Assembly: GCF_041737845.1 (NCBI RefSeq)
Contig: NZ_JBGSQX010000037.1
Span: forward strand, 1-64,000
Origin: Desulfococcus sp041737845
GTDB lineage: Bacteria; Desulfobacterota; Desulfobacteria; Desulfobacterales; Desulfococcaceae
DNA: 64,000 nt
Direction of reading: 5' to 3'
A program made the translations under genes and the position numbers. The notes beneath the pieces are model-generated. The model was given only the letters and a program-made list of their open reading frames with translations. It was not told the origin of the DNA and searched no databases. Shown piece after piece: positions 1 to 8,308 of the stretch; position 1 is the stretch's first letter, and the number at the start of each line of letters is the position of its first letter.

Positions 1-305
1 GCGGCTTCCTCGATCACCGGCCCCTGGCCCAGGCGCGCCGGGCCTTCGACATCGCCCCCGGCGCCCAGGTTTCGGGCTGCCTCGGCTCCGGCGTCCGTCA
101 GGCCGATGCCTCCCGCCAGGGTTCTGACTTCCAGAGCGTCCAGCCCCATGAGCGACTCGGCGATTTTCAGGGATTCCGGTTTTTCCAACCCCATGGCGGT
201 GCCGATATCATACATGGACATCTGTTTGGATGTGCTGCCGCCCAATCCATCGTATAGCGCGAGGAGAAATTGTTTCTGGTCTTCTTCCAGTTCCATCTGT
301 GTCAT
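1..305 (-). CDS. Hypothetical protein, C-terminus cut by window edge
   Basis: An open frame starts with ATG at 305-303 and runs off the left edge, giving 101 visible residues. It begins MTQMELEEDQKQF and is acidic and helical, with the look of a small winged-helix or regulatory N-terminus (…YDIGTAMGLEKPESLKIAESL… followed by …LTDAGAEAA…). That helix-turn-helix-like alternation followed by a T-D-A-G segment resembles DNA-binding winged helices, but I do not recognise a family. It is transcribed away from the efflux gene at 696. The function is unknown. Confidence 0.6.
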   Translation of the reverse strand, partial: MTQMELEEDQKQFLLALYDGLGGSTSKQMSMYDIGTAMGLEKPESLKIAESLMGLDALEVRTLAGGIGLTDAGAEAARNLGAGGDVEGPARLGQGPVIEEA

Positions 306-695
306 GATCGATCGTCCTGTTGGGTGTTGGAAAGTGCTTCGGAATTCCGGTAAAACTGATTGGTTTGAACAGAAACCGGATCATAAGTCAAGATCTGTTA
401 TGATCTGAGAAACGGCTCCTCCGTCTATGATTTCAGATGAACGGGCGGGATCGCGGATAGGGTGTCCCGCCGGGCGACGTCCCCTTGCTTCGGTCTTCCG
501 GAATCGTTCGGGCGCCGGTGAAAGAACGTTGATCTTTTTGGGGTGATCCTCTATATTGCAGCGGTTTTTCGATAGACTTTCAGATAATGATTTTGGCAAG
601 GCAGAGGGGGGAAGGCGTATAGGTCATACGTCGACGATCGATAACGCAGCCAAAATCTTTATCTGGAAGTCTATAACCGGAAGGAAAGGCGCTTG
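306..695. other. Intergenic region between divergent genes, no gene seen
   Basis: About 390 bases separate the minus-strand gene ending at 305 from the plus-strand transporter. Short open frames here show no recognisable protein. The region should hold promoters for both flanking genes, but I see no convincing -35/-10 pair. A purine-rich GGAAGGAAAGG at about 679-689 is the ribosome binding site of the transporter. Confidence 0.5.
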
Positions 696-2174
696 ATGGA
701 TGTCGCAAGATTCAGATCCAAGGGGATTCGCCCCGTGAAAATGCCCCCTCCGCGGCGCCCTCCGAATAAGTGGACGGTTTTCGTGGTCGTTGCCGTGGGC
801 GTGTTCATGTCCACGCTGGACGGCAGCATTGTCAACATCGCCCTCCCGACGATCATGCATGACCTTTCGGTGCCTCTGTCCACCGTGGAGTGGGTGATGA
901 TGATCTATCTCCTTACCGTTTCTTCGCTGCTCCTCAGTTTCGGGCGCTTGAGCGATATTCGGGGGCGTCGCTGGGTCTATACCCGAGGGCTGGGGGCTTT
1001 CTCCGCGGGATCCTTATGCTGCGCCCTCGCCGACAATGCCTGGTGGCTCATCGGATCCCGGGCGTTTCAGGGGGTCGGGGCGGCCATGGTGATGTCCTGC
1101 ACCCAGGCCATCGTCGCGGATGCGTTTCCGGAATCGGAGCGGGGAAAGGCCCTGGGAACCCTGGGCGCGGTGGTGGCGTCGGGCCTCATGGTTGGGCCGG
1201 CCCTGGGTGGATGGATTCTTCATATCGCATCCTGGCCGTTCATTTTCTGGATCAACATCCCCATCGGCGTTGCGACGGCCCTGTACGCCAACCGGCTGTT
1301 GAAGAGCGGCGGGTGCGATGGGGTCCGGCGGGAGTCTTTCGACGGCTGGGGCGCGCTCCTCCTGGCCCTCTGCACGGGGGCGCTTTTGGCCGCCGTGACT
1401 CACGGATACGACTGGGGATACGCCAGTTTTCCCTTTCTTTCCCTGATGGCGCTGAGCCTGCTTGCGGCCCTGGGGCTCATCTTCCAGGAAGGGCGGGTGA
1501 GGTTCCCCCTGATATCGCCGTCGTTGCTGCGGATCCGGCTGTTTGCCCTGCCGGTACTGGCGGCGATGATCCTCTTCGCGGGCCTGTTCACCATCATCTT
1601 CCTTATGCCCTTTTTCCTGATCCATCCCTGCGGGTTTTCCTCCCGGGAAACCGGCCTGATCATGGTGACCCCCTTTGTTTTCCTGTTTCTTTTCGCCCCG
1701 GTTTCCGGGGCCCTGTCCGACCGGCTGGGGTCCCGGTGGCTCTGTACGACCGGCATGGTGATCCTGACGGCGGCCTTTGTTCTGCTGTCCCGACTGGAGC
1801 CGGATTTTTCAAAACTTCAGATCGCCTGGCGAATGGCCGTGAGCGGCATCGGCGTGGCCATGTTTATCGCGCCCAACAATGCCGAGGTCATGAGCGCCGT
1901 GCCGTCCAATTTCATGGGGGTCGCCGCCGGGACCGTGGCCACGGTCCGCAATCTGGGCATGGTGACGGGAATCGCCCTGGCCGGAACCCTATTCAACAGC
2001 GTCTTCTATTCACTGAACGGGGGGCTTCCCCTGACCGTTTACAGGCCGGAGTTGGAACCCGTCTTTATGGCGGCATTCCGTTTCGCCATGATGTCCGGAG
2101 TCGCCATCGGCGGCGCCGGCATCCTCGTAACCTTCCTGCGCGGGCCGGACAGAAGAAAGCGTTCCAAGTGCTGA
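696..2174 (+). CDS. MFS transporter, DHA2 (EmrB/QacA-like) drug:H+ antiporter family
   Basis: Predicted inner-membrane exporter of 492 residues, the size and hydrophobicity of 14-TM DHA2 efflux pumps. It has the family motif LDGSIVNIALP in the first membrane segment (about residues 41-51) and the MFS motif A GRLSDIRGRR after TM2 (about 83-92). A glycine-rich motif C-like stretch (VASGLMVGPALGG) is in TM5. An ATG at 696 is preceded by the purine-rich site AAGGAAAGG; a TTG at 693 is in frame but less likely. The gene is followed 19 bases later by the HAD/AIRS fusion, so the two may be cotranscribed. The substrate cannot be told from the sequence. Confidence 0.9.
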   Translation: MDVARFRSKGIRPVKMPPPRRPPNKWTVFVVVAVGVFMSTLDGSIVNIALPTIMHDLSVPLSTVEWVMMIYLLTVSSLLLSFGRLSDIRGRRWVYTRGLGAFSAGSLCCALADNAWWLIGSRAFQGVGAAMVMSCTQAIVADAFPESERGKALGTLGAVVASGLMVGPALGGWILHIASWPFIFWINIPIGVATALYANRLLKSGGCDGVRRESFDGWGALLLALCTGALLAAVTHGYDWGYASFPFLSLMALSLLAALGLIFQEGRVRFPLISPSLLRIRLFALPVLAAMILFAGLFTIIFLMPFFLIHPCGFSSRETGLIMVTPFVFLFLFAPVSGALSDRLGSRWLCTTGMVILTAAFVLLSRLEPDFSKLQIAWRMAVSGIGVAMFIAPNNAEVMSAVPSNFMGVAAGTVATVRNLGMVTGIALAGTLFNSVFYSLNGGLPLTVYRPELEPVFMAAFRFAMMSGVAIGGAGILVTFLRGPDRRKRSKC

Positions 2175-2193
2175 GGGGGATGTTTCAGGATTG

Positions 2194-3834
2194 ATGAAAA
2201 ACAGGATTGTCAAAGCAGTGTTGTTCGATTTTGACGGGACATTGACATGTCCGGGGGCGCTCGATTTTCCCCGGATCAAGCAGGCGGTCGGGTGCCCCCC
2301 GGAGCAGCCGGTTCTGGAATATATCGAGGCGATTGCCGATCCCGCGGCAAAAGCCCGGGCCCACCGTATTCTGGAAGATTTTGAAATGGCGGCGGCGGAA
2401 GTCTCCACACCCTGCGCCGGGGCGGAACAACTTGTCCAGTGGTGCCTGCGGCGGGGGGTGCGACTGGGCATCCTGACCCGGAACCTTCGGGCTTCGGTGC
2501 TGAGAGCCCTCGAGAACTTTTCCGCCGTCGACGCAACGGATTTCGAGCTGATCATCTCCCGAGAGGACCCCGTCGCCCCCAAGCCGCATCCGGAGGGTGT
2601 GGTGACCGCGGCGGCCCGCTTCGCACTGGATCCCCGGGAGGTGGCGGTGGTGGGGGATTTCGTGTTTGACATCCAGGCGGGAAACGGCGCCGGTGCCACG
2701 ACCGTGTGGCTCGACCACGGCCTGTCGGCAACCCTGCCCGGCCAGCGGCCCTTCCAGGATTTGAGCGACCACCGGGCGGCGGATATGGATGAGGTCAGGG
2801 ATGTGCTCAGGCTCTATCTTCCGTTGTCCGGAGGCAAGTTCCCCAACGACCTGTTGAAGAAATATCTGGATGCCTTTGACTTTCGGGACCCGTCCGTCAT
2901 CATCCATCCGGGCATCGGCGAAGACATCGCCGCAGTGACGGTAGCCGGCGAGGAGGTGCTGATTCTCAAATCCGACCCCATCACCTTCGCTACGGATGCC
3001 ATCGGACAATACGCGGTCCTGGTCAATGCCAACGACATCGCCACCTCCGGCGCTGTCCCCCGGTGGCTGCTTACCACCCTGATGTTTCCCCTGGGCACCA
3101 CTCCGGCACAGGTTTTCGAGGTGCTGAACGACCTGGAGGCCACCTGCCGAAACTGGCGGATCACCTTATGCGGCGGGCATACGGAAATCACCGACGCGGT
3201 GACCCGCCCGGTGGTGACGGGCATGCTGGCGGGCACCGTGGCGAAAAAGGACCTGGTGGACAAGGCGCGGATGCGCTCCGGGGACGTCGTATTGCTGACC
3301 AAGGCCGTGGCCGTGGAGGGGACGAGCATCATTGCCCGGGAGTTTGGGGAAGAACTGAAAAAGCGGGGCATGACCGAGGCGGAGCTTGGCGTGTGCCGCG
3401 GCTTTTTGAGCCGGATCAGCATCCTTAAAGAGGCCCGGATCGCCGCGGCGTCCGGGGGGATCAGCGCCATGCATGACGTGACGGAGGGCGGGCTCTCGAC
3501 GGCCCTGGAAGAGCTTTCCATCGCAGGCGGCCATGAAATCCGGGTGATGGTGGAGAATATCCCGGTTTTCCCCCAGACCCAGAAAATCTGTGACCTGCTC
3601 GATATCGCGCCATTGGGCCTGATCGGGTCCGGGAGCCTTCTTATCGCGTGCCGCGAAACAAACTGCCAGTCCCTGATCCGACAAATCCATGCGGCGGGGA
3701 TCCAGGTCACCGTCATCGGCAAGGTCCTCGATCCGGGACATGGCATCACCGCGGTCCGGGAGGGCCGGCCTGCCGACTGGCCCCGGTTTGAGACGGATGA
3801 AATCGCCCGGGTGTTTGACAGGTTTAAGGGCTGA
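2194..3834 (+). CDS. HAD-family phosphatase fused to AIR-synthase/HypE-like domain
   Basis: A 546-residue two-domain protein. Residues 1-210 form a HAD hydrolase: motif I DFDGTLT with nucleophile Asp12 and Asp14, motif II LGILTRN, lysine motif KPHPEG and motif IV VVGDFVFD. Residues about 215-546 are a PurM/HypE-type ATP-binding domain (HPGIGEDIAAV, KSDPITFATDAIG, GGHTEITDAVTRPVV). True HypE ends in a Pro-Arg-Ile-Cys tail carrying the thiocarboxamide cysteine. This protein ends RVFDRFKG, so it is an AIR-synthase-related protein rather than a hydrogenase maturase. No hyp genes lie nearby. ATG at 2194 is chosen over TTG at 2191, with AGGGGGA upstream. The biochemical role is unknown; the HAD and kinase-like folds suggest phosphate-transfer chemistry on one small molecule. 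Confidence 0.85.
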   Translation: MKNRIVKAVLFDFDGTLTCPGALDFPRIKQAVGCPPEQPVLEYIEAIADPAAKARAHRILEDFEMAAAEVSTPCAGAEQLVQWCLRRGVRLGILTRNLRASVLRALENFSAVDATDFELIISREDPVAPKPHPEGVVTAAARFALDPREVAVVGDFVFDIQAGNGAGATTVWLDHGLSATLPGQRPFQDLSDHRAADMDEVRDVLRLYLPLSGGKFPNDLLKKYLDAFDFRDPSVIIHPGIGEDIAAVTVAGEEVLILKSDPITFATDAIGQYAVLVNANDIATSGAVPRWLLTTLMFPLGTTPAQVFEVLNDLEATCRNWRITLCGGHTEITDAVTRPVVTGMLAGTVAKKDLVDKARMRSGDVVLLTKAVAVEGTSIIAREFGEELKKRGMTEAELGVCRGFLSRISILKEARIAAASGGISAMHDVTEGGLSTALEELSIAGGHEIRVMVENIPVFPQTQKICDLLDIAPLGLIGSGSLLIACRETNCQSLIRQIHAAGIQVTVIGKVLDPGHGITAVREGRPADWPRFETDEIARVFDRFKG

Positions 3835-3900
3835 GGGCCAGAGGCTATGGGCTATGGGCTATGGGCTTCTCTCGCCCCTCGCCTCTTGCCCCTCAAAAAA
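3835..3900. repeat. Purine/pyrimidine-biased intergenic repeat, copy 1
   Basis: Directly after the preceding stop lie three tandem 7-bp units ggctatg (3843-3863). Then comes a pyrimidine-rich arm (3871-3893) whose reverse complement is a string of ggggc-aagaggc-gagggg words. The same words occur at 16846-16913 and, more weakly, at 54208-54240, so this looks like one member of a dispersed intergenic family. It lies immediately upstream of the coaX ribosome binding site. Confidence 0.55.
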
Positions 3901-3913
3901 GGAGATATACGGA

Positions 3914-4693
3914 ATGTTACTGGTAATCGACGTGGGCAATACGAATACGGTGATGGGGATCTACGACGGGCGGACCCTCGTCCGGGCCTGGCGCATCCGG
4001 ACGGAGAAGAACACGACCGAGGACGAGTTCAATTTCCTGGTTTCAGGCCTGTTTGCCCGGGACCGGATCGTGGCGTCACAGGTGACCGAGACCATCATTT
4101 CCAGCGTTGTCCCCCAACTGGTCAACATCCTGGACGCCTTCTGCCGGAAATACCTCAACCACGCGCCTGTCTGGGTGGACGCCCGGACGGCGGCCGGAAT
4201 GCCCATCCTGTACAGCAATCCGAGGGAGGTGGGCGCGGACCGCATCGTCAACGCCGTGGGCGCCTACGCCAAATACCCCACCAGCCTGATCATCATAGAC
4301 TTCGGGACGGCCACCACCTTTGACGCCGTCTCCGAGAATGGGGAGTATCTCGGCGGCGCCATCTGCCCAGGCATCATGATCTCGGCGGAGGCCCTGTTCA
4401 TGAAGGCGTCCAAACTGCCCCGGGTCGAGATCTTCACCGCGCCGGACCGCGTCATCGGCAAGGACACCGCCTGCAGCATCCAGTCGGGCATCATCTTCGG
4501 GTATGCCGGGCTCGTGGACGGCATGGTACGCCGCATGGCGCAGGAGATGGACTCCTCTCCCACGGTGATCGCCACCGGGGGCCTGGCACCCCTGATGGCC
4601 GGCGTGAGTGAAACCATCCGCGTCGTCGAGGGCGATCTGACGCTTGAGGGCCTTCGTCTGATCCATGAACGGCAGTTCAGGGTGGAAGGCTGA
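3914..4693 (+). CDS. coaX: Type III pantothenate kinase
   Basis: Phosphorylates pantothenate in the first step of coenzyme A synthesis, in the cytosol. The 259-residue length is typical. The ASKHA-fold signatures are clear: phosphate-1 motif DVGNTN at residues 6-11, substrate motif GADRIVN at 107-113 and DFGTATTFD at 129-137, plus a late ATGGLAPLM adenosine-type motif. ATG at 3914 has GGAGA eight bases upstream. A longer in-frame extension upstream crosses the repeat at 3835-3900 and is rejected. Convergent with the following minus-strand operon, whose first stop is at 4712. Confidence 0.97.
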   Translation: MLLVIDVGNTNTVMGIYDGRTLVRAWRIRTEKNTTEDEFNFLVSGLFARDRIVASQVTETIISSVVPQLVNILDAFCRKYLNHAPVWVDARTAAGMPILYSNPREVGADRIVNAVGAYAKYPTSLIIIDFGTATTFDAVSENGEYLGGAICPGIMISAEALFMKASKLPRVEIFTAPDRVIGKDTACSIQSGIIFGYAGLVDGMVRRMAQEMDSSPTVIATGGLAPLMAGVSETIRVVEGDLTLEGLRLIHERQFRVEG

Positions 4694-4711
4694 TCCGTCG
4701 CACCCATCCTG

Positions 4712-5380
4712 CTAAATGCCGTTCAGTTTTTCGTACTCCTGGTTGAATACCCGGTAAAAGGCTTCGTGCTCCCCCAGGCCCCGCTTCATGATCATGCCGA
4801 ACTGGTGGATATCCTGTGGATTGATGATCAGATTCACGCTGTTGTGATAGGCCTGCATATTGTCGCCCGTCATGAACCGGTCGGAGACGAGGATGACGAA
4901 CATCCAGCGGCGGCTGTCCATGGTGAGCTGGCTGACATATTTAAGGACATGGTTCATTTCCGGGTCCCGGGTCCCGAAAAGTTCATCCAGAACCACCAGA
5001 TCAAAATCGTGAAACCGCATCTGTCGGAGGGTGTCGCGGGCGGCTGTGGTTTCGAGGGTGTGGTATCCGGCCTCCGCCAGGGCCGCGCGGACCTGGGCAA
5101 GAAGGTCTTCCCTGGCCATGCACAGGATGGCCGTCTTCGCACCTTCTTCCAGGAATTGGAATGGATTGACCGGTGCCCCGCCATCCATGCTGTCGTCCGA
5201 CCCCGCCGCGTCCGGCCCCGCGGGGCGGCTGTTCGGATCACCAGGAGGGTCCGATTTGATGGCATCCACGGTGAACCGTCTGCTGCATCTGGGGCAGTTG
5301 AGGGAAAACGCTTTGTCCAGGGGGACCTTTTCGTCGGGGATGACGATCGCTTTCTGGCAATGAACGCAGTTTATTTTCAT
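4712..5380 (-). CDS. Zinc-ribbon protein with receiver-like domain
   Basis: A 222-residue cytoplasmic protein. The N-terminus holds a four-cysteine zinc ribbon (CVHCQK at 5-10 and CPRCSRR at about 29-35) of the MJ0042 type found in regulators and gliding/pilus proteins. After a Pro/Gly/Asp-rich linker, residues about 80-215 resemble a response-regulator receiver fold (ILCMAREDLLAQVRAALAEAG, then DFDLVVLDE with the Asp position of the phospho-acceptor). Its ATG overlaps the stop of the upstream ATPase gene in an ATGA (5377-5380), indicating translational coupling. It is therefore probably a regulator or adaptor of the PilT-family motors. No output domain is present. Confidence 0.8.
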   Translation of the reverse strand: MKINCVHCQKAIVIPDEKVPLDKAFSLNCPRCSRRFTVDAIKSDPPGDPNSRPAGPDAAGSDDSMDGGAPVNPFQFLEEGAKTAILCMAREDLLAQVRAALAEAGYHTLETTAARDTLRQMRFHDFDLVVLDELFGTRDPEMNHVLKYVSQLTMDSRRWMFVILVSDRFMTGDNMQAYHNSVNLIINPQDIHQFGMIMKRGLGEHEAFYRVFNQEYEKLNGI

Positions 5381-6531
5381 GCCCTGCCCTCCAGCTCAAG
5401 GCCGGTGATATCGGTGGTGGATTCACCGCGTCTGTTTTTGATGATATCGATCCCGCGGCCCACAATAGCCTTTCGGGTGCAGTAGGAAAGGGCGGTATCC
5501 TCGCTGATGGCGCCCTTTTCGAAGAGGCCGATGATGTACTCATCGAAGGTCGTCATGCCGAAGGCCCTGCCGGCCTCCTGAATTTCGTAAAAGGTTTTGC
5601 CCTCGGACTCCCCATGCAGAATGGATTCCTGGACGCGCAGGTTGGTCCCCATGATGTCGAAGGCCGCGATCCGGCCGCCGCCGAGTTTGGGCAGGAGGCG
5701 CTGGCAGACGATCCAGCGGATGGTGCCGGAGAGTCGCATGCGGATTTGCTTTTCCTCCTCGATGTTGAAAAACCCCAGGAGACGCTCGACGCTCTGGCCC
5801 GCCGTGACCGTATGAAGGGTACTTAAAACCAGGTGGCCGGTCTCGGCGGCGGAAAGACCGATCTCAACCGTCTCCCGGTCCCGCATTTCACCGACCAGGA
5901 TGATCTTGGGCGCCTGGCGGAGGGCGGCCCTGAGACCGTGGGCGAAGGTGTCGAAGTCCTTCCCCAGTTCGCGCTGGTTGAAGGTGCTTTTCTTGTGGGG
6001 GTGGGAATATTCCACCGGATCTTCCAGGGTGATGACATGGACGGTCTTGGACTCGTTGACGGCGTTCAGGACGGCGGCCAGGGAGGTCGTCTTGCCGCTG
6101 CCGGTGGCGCCCGTGACGAAGACGATCCCGTTCCGCTCCTGGGCGATCCTGCCGAAGGCGCCGGGCAGCTTCAGGTCCTCGATGGTGGGGATCTTGGTTT
6201 CGAGCTTCCGGAGGACGCTCGAATACATTCCCCGCTGGGAAAAGATGTTGACCCTGAACCGGGCCTTTCCCGGCAGGATGTAGGATAGATCGCACGATCC
6301 CTCGCGGATGAGGGTTTCCGTCAGCCGGCGGTTCTTGTTGATCAGGTTGAGCGCGAAGATCTCCGTCTGGAAGGGGGTGAGCTCCTTGAAGCTGGGCTCC
6401 ATCTCCACGGCGGCAAGCTGTCCGGAGGATTCGACCTGAAAGGGTTTGCCCACGGTGATGTTGAGATCCGATACGTTCCCGTAAGCGTCGAGCATCCGGG
6501 TGATGATATAATCGACTTCCTGTTTTCTCAT
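5377..6531 (-). CDS. PilT/PilU-family type IV pilus ATPase (second paralogue)
   Basis: A 384-residue secretion-type hexameric ATPase. Walker A is GATGSGKTT at 141-149, the Asp box is VITLEDPVEY at about 166-175, Walker B is IILVGEMRD at about 210-218 and the His box is TGHLVLSTLH. The C-terminal AIRNLIRE retraction motif of PilT is replaced by a diverged segment, as in PilU-like accessory motors, and the C-terminus is longer. ATG at 6531 starts the conserved N-terminus (MRKQEVDYIITRM); an upstream in-frame extension is low-complexity and rejected. It lies 22 bases downstream of pilT and overlaps the next gene by 4 bases. Its likely role is to assist PilT in retraction force generation. Confidence 0.9.
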   Translation of the reverse strand: MRKQEVDYIITRMLDAYGNVSDLNITVGKPFQVESSGQLAAVEMEPSFKELTPFQTEIFALNLINKNRRLTETLIREGSCDLSYILPGKARFRVNIFSQRGMYSSVLRKLETKIPTIEDLKLPGAFGRIAQERNGIVFVTGATGSGKTTSLAAVLNAVNESKTVHVITLEDPVEYSHPHKKSTFNQRELGKDFDTFAHGLRAALRQAPKIILVGEMRDRETVEIGLSAAETGHLVLSTLHTVTAGQSVERLLGFFNIEEEKQIRMRLSGTIRWIVCQRLLPKLGGGRIAAFDIMGTNLRVQESILHGESEGKTFYEIQEAGRAFGMTTFDEYIIGLFEKGAISEDTALSYCTRKAIVGRGIDIIKNRRGESTTDITGLELEGRA

Positions 6532-6553
6532 TGCGGCGGACTCCTGATGCGCG

Positions 6554-7636
6554 CTATGCGTCGGTGAAATCGGAGGGCGGGTTTTTGATAAACGGCCTGA
6601 ACCGTGATTTGTCGTTGGCCTTGTTGTAGGCATCGTCCGGGCTGATCCAGCCTTTTTCAAGCAGATCCATGATCGAGTCGTCCAGGAGCAGCATGCCGTA
6701 TTTTTTCCCGGTCTGGATCATGGAGTTGATCTGATAGGTCTTGTTTTCCCGAACCAGGTTGCGGACGGCGGGGGTGGCGATGAGGATCTCCAGGGCCGCG
6801 ACCCGGCCTTTGATGTCGATCCGTTTGAAGAGGGTCTGGGCGATGACGGCGCGGATGCCGTCGGCCAGGGTGGATCGGATCTGGGCCTGCTGGGTGGCGG
6901 GAAACACCTCGATGGCCCTGTCAACGGTTTTGGCCGCGCTGCTGGTGTGGAGGGTGCCGAAGACGAGGTGGCCGGTGGATGCCGCTTCGATGGCCAGGGA
7001 GATGGTCTCCAGGTCCCGGAGCTCCCCGACGAGGATGATATCCGGGTCTTCCCGGAGGGCCCCCCTCAGGGCCGCGCTGAAGTTCTGGGTATGGTTGCCC
7101 ACCTCCCGGTGGTTGACGATGCATTTCTGGCTCGCATGAACGAACTCGATGGGATCCTCGATGGTGATGATATGGTCTTTGCGGGTCCGGTTGGCCTCGT
7201 CGATGATGGCCGCGAGGGTGGTCGACTTGCCGCTTCCGGTGGGGCCGGTGACGAGGACGAGGCCCCGGGGCAGGTTGGCCAGTTTGGCGATGACCGGCGG
7301 AAGCCCCAGCTTCTCGACGGTCAGGATCGTGCTGGGGATCTCGCGGAATACGGCCGCGCAGCCATTTTTCTGCATGAAAAAATTGGCGCGGTATCGCGCC
7401 AGGCCGGGGATTTCGTAACCGAAATCCACGTCGCCGGTCTCCTCGAAGACCTTGACCTTGTCCTCGGGCGTAATTTCGTAGAGCATGGCCTTGAGTTCGT
7501 CGTTGTCGAGGATCTTGTACTTGACCCGTTCAATTTCGCCGCGAAGGCGGAGTGCCGGCGGCTGGCCCGATACCAGATGGAGGTCCGAAGCCCCCTGGTC
7601 ATTCATCAATTTAAAGAATGCATCGATTTTTGCCAT
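6554..7636 (-). CDS. pilT: Twitching motility / pilus retraction ATPase PilT
   Basis: Hexameric inner-membrane-associated ATPase that depolymerises type IV pili. The 360-residue length is normal. Walker A is GPTGSGKST at 131-139, the Asp box is ITIEDPIEF at 157-165, Walker B is IILVGELRD at 200-208 and the His box is TGHLVFGTLH at 221-230. The PilT-specific retraction signature is present as AVRNLVRE at 290-297. First gene of the minus-strand unit pilT / PilU-like ATPase / zinc-ribbon receiver protein. Pilin and assembly genes are not in the window. Confidence 0.95.
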   Translation of the reverse strand: MAKIDAFFKLMNDQGASDLHLVSGQPPALRLRGEIERVKYKILDNDELKAMLYEITPEDKVKVFEETGDVDFGYEIPGLARYRANFFMQKNGCAAVFREIPSTILTVEKLGLPPVIAKLANLPRGLVLVTGPTGSGKSTTLAAIIDEANRTRKDHIITIEDPIEFVHASQKCIVNHREVGNHTQNFSAALRGALREDPDIILVGELRDLETISLAIEAASTGHLVFGTLHTSSAAKTVDRAIEVFPATQQAQIRSTLADGIRAVIAQTLFKRIDIKGRVAALEILIATPAVRNLVRENKTYQINSMIQTGKKYGMLLLDDSIMDLLEKGWISPDDAYNKANDKSRFRPFIKNPPSDFTDA

Positions 7637-7689
7637 GATATTCCTCTACCGGATGAATGGTTGCAAAGGCGTGGAACGGCATGTCGCGA

Positions 7690-7998
7690 TCAGGGCCGCA
7701 GCATCGAATTCCCGAGCACATAAAGGCTGGTGACCACAAATTTCTGAAGAAAGATGATGATGAGGAAAATGATGATGGGGGAGAGGTCGATTCCGCCAAC
7801 GGTGACGGGAAGCCGGTTTCGGATCTGGTGGAGCACCGGTTCCGTGAGGTTGTATATGATGCGGACGATCTGGTTGTAGGGATCCGGATTGACCCAGGAC
7901 AGGACCGCCCTTGCGATGACGATCCACATGTAGAAAACCAGGACGTAATCGATCACCGTTGAAAGCGCAATGATAAAGTTTCCGATAATAATAGACAT
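7690..7998 (-). CDS. YggT family membrane protein
   Basis: A 102-residue protein with the YggT layout: a hydrophobic segment, a short amphipathic loop with the family's RAVLSWVNPDPYN-type signature, then a second hydrophobic segment (LSPIIIFLIIIFLQKFVV). YggT proteins are small inner-membrane proteins, often next to proC and linked to osmotic stress and ion uptake. Here proC starts 310 bases away on the other strand. ATG at 7998 is preceded on the minus strand by GAAGGAC; the longer upstream extension lacks conservation features. Spacing of 53 bases to pilT suggests one transcript with the pil genes. Confidence 0.88.
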   Translation of the reverse strand: MSIIIGNFIIALSTVIDYVLVFYMWIVIARAVLSWVNPDPYNQIVRIIYNLTEPVLHQIRNRLPVTVGGIDLSPIIIFLIIIFLQKFVVTSLYVLGNSMLRP

Positions 7999-8308
7999 GT
8001 CCTTCAGATCCTTTGTTGTCTGGTAAGAATGTTCAGATTTGCCACATTGCAGGGGGTCTCCTTCTATGTTGGCGGGAGCTCCCATTGCATGCGGGGTGTT
8101 CTGGTCATATTGTTAATACAATGCGTTAGCCTGTTTTGAAAACGGAATATCTCCGGAAATGCTGGGTGATTGTAGTATGGTTTCTGAAATTTAAAACTTT
8201 AAACCCATATAAGTCAAGTTATTTCCGTTAAAAGCGTTGACAGGATAACGGGATGAACGGTATTTCAAGGGCTGGCCTCGGGGCCTCAAGATCGAAACAG
8301 GAGAAATC
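7999..8308. other. Intergenic region between yggT and proC, no gene seen
   Basis: This 310-base gap separates two divergently transcribed genes and is AT-rich in the middle (about 8100-8230). A TTGACA at about 8238-8243 faces proC, but the sequence 17 bases later (GTATTT) is a poor -10, so a promoter is only weakly supported. GGAGA just before 8309 is the proC ribosome binding site. No open frame of note. Confidence 0.5.

Noticed and set aside
381..599. Small minus-strand frame in the gap before the transporter
   Set aside because: No ribosome site, no recognisable sequence, and the gap must hold two divergent promoters.
890..2194. Second plus-strand frame inside the MFS transporter gene
   Set aside because: Rich in Arg, Gly and Pro without membrane segments or motifs; the other frame carries the full transporter.
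2830..3834. HypE hydrogenase maturation protein
   Set aside because: The PurM/HypE-like half lacks the essential C-terminal Pro-Arg-Ile-Cys tail, and no hyp or hydrogenase genes are adjacent.
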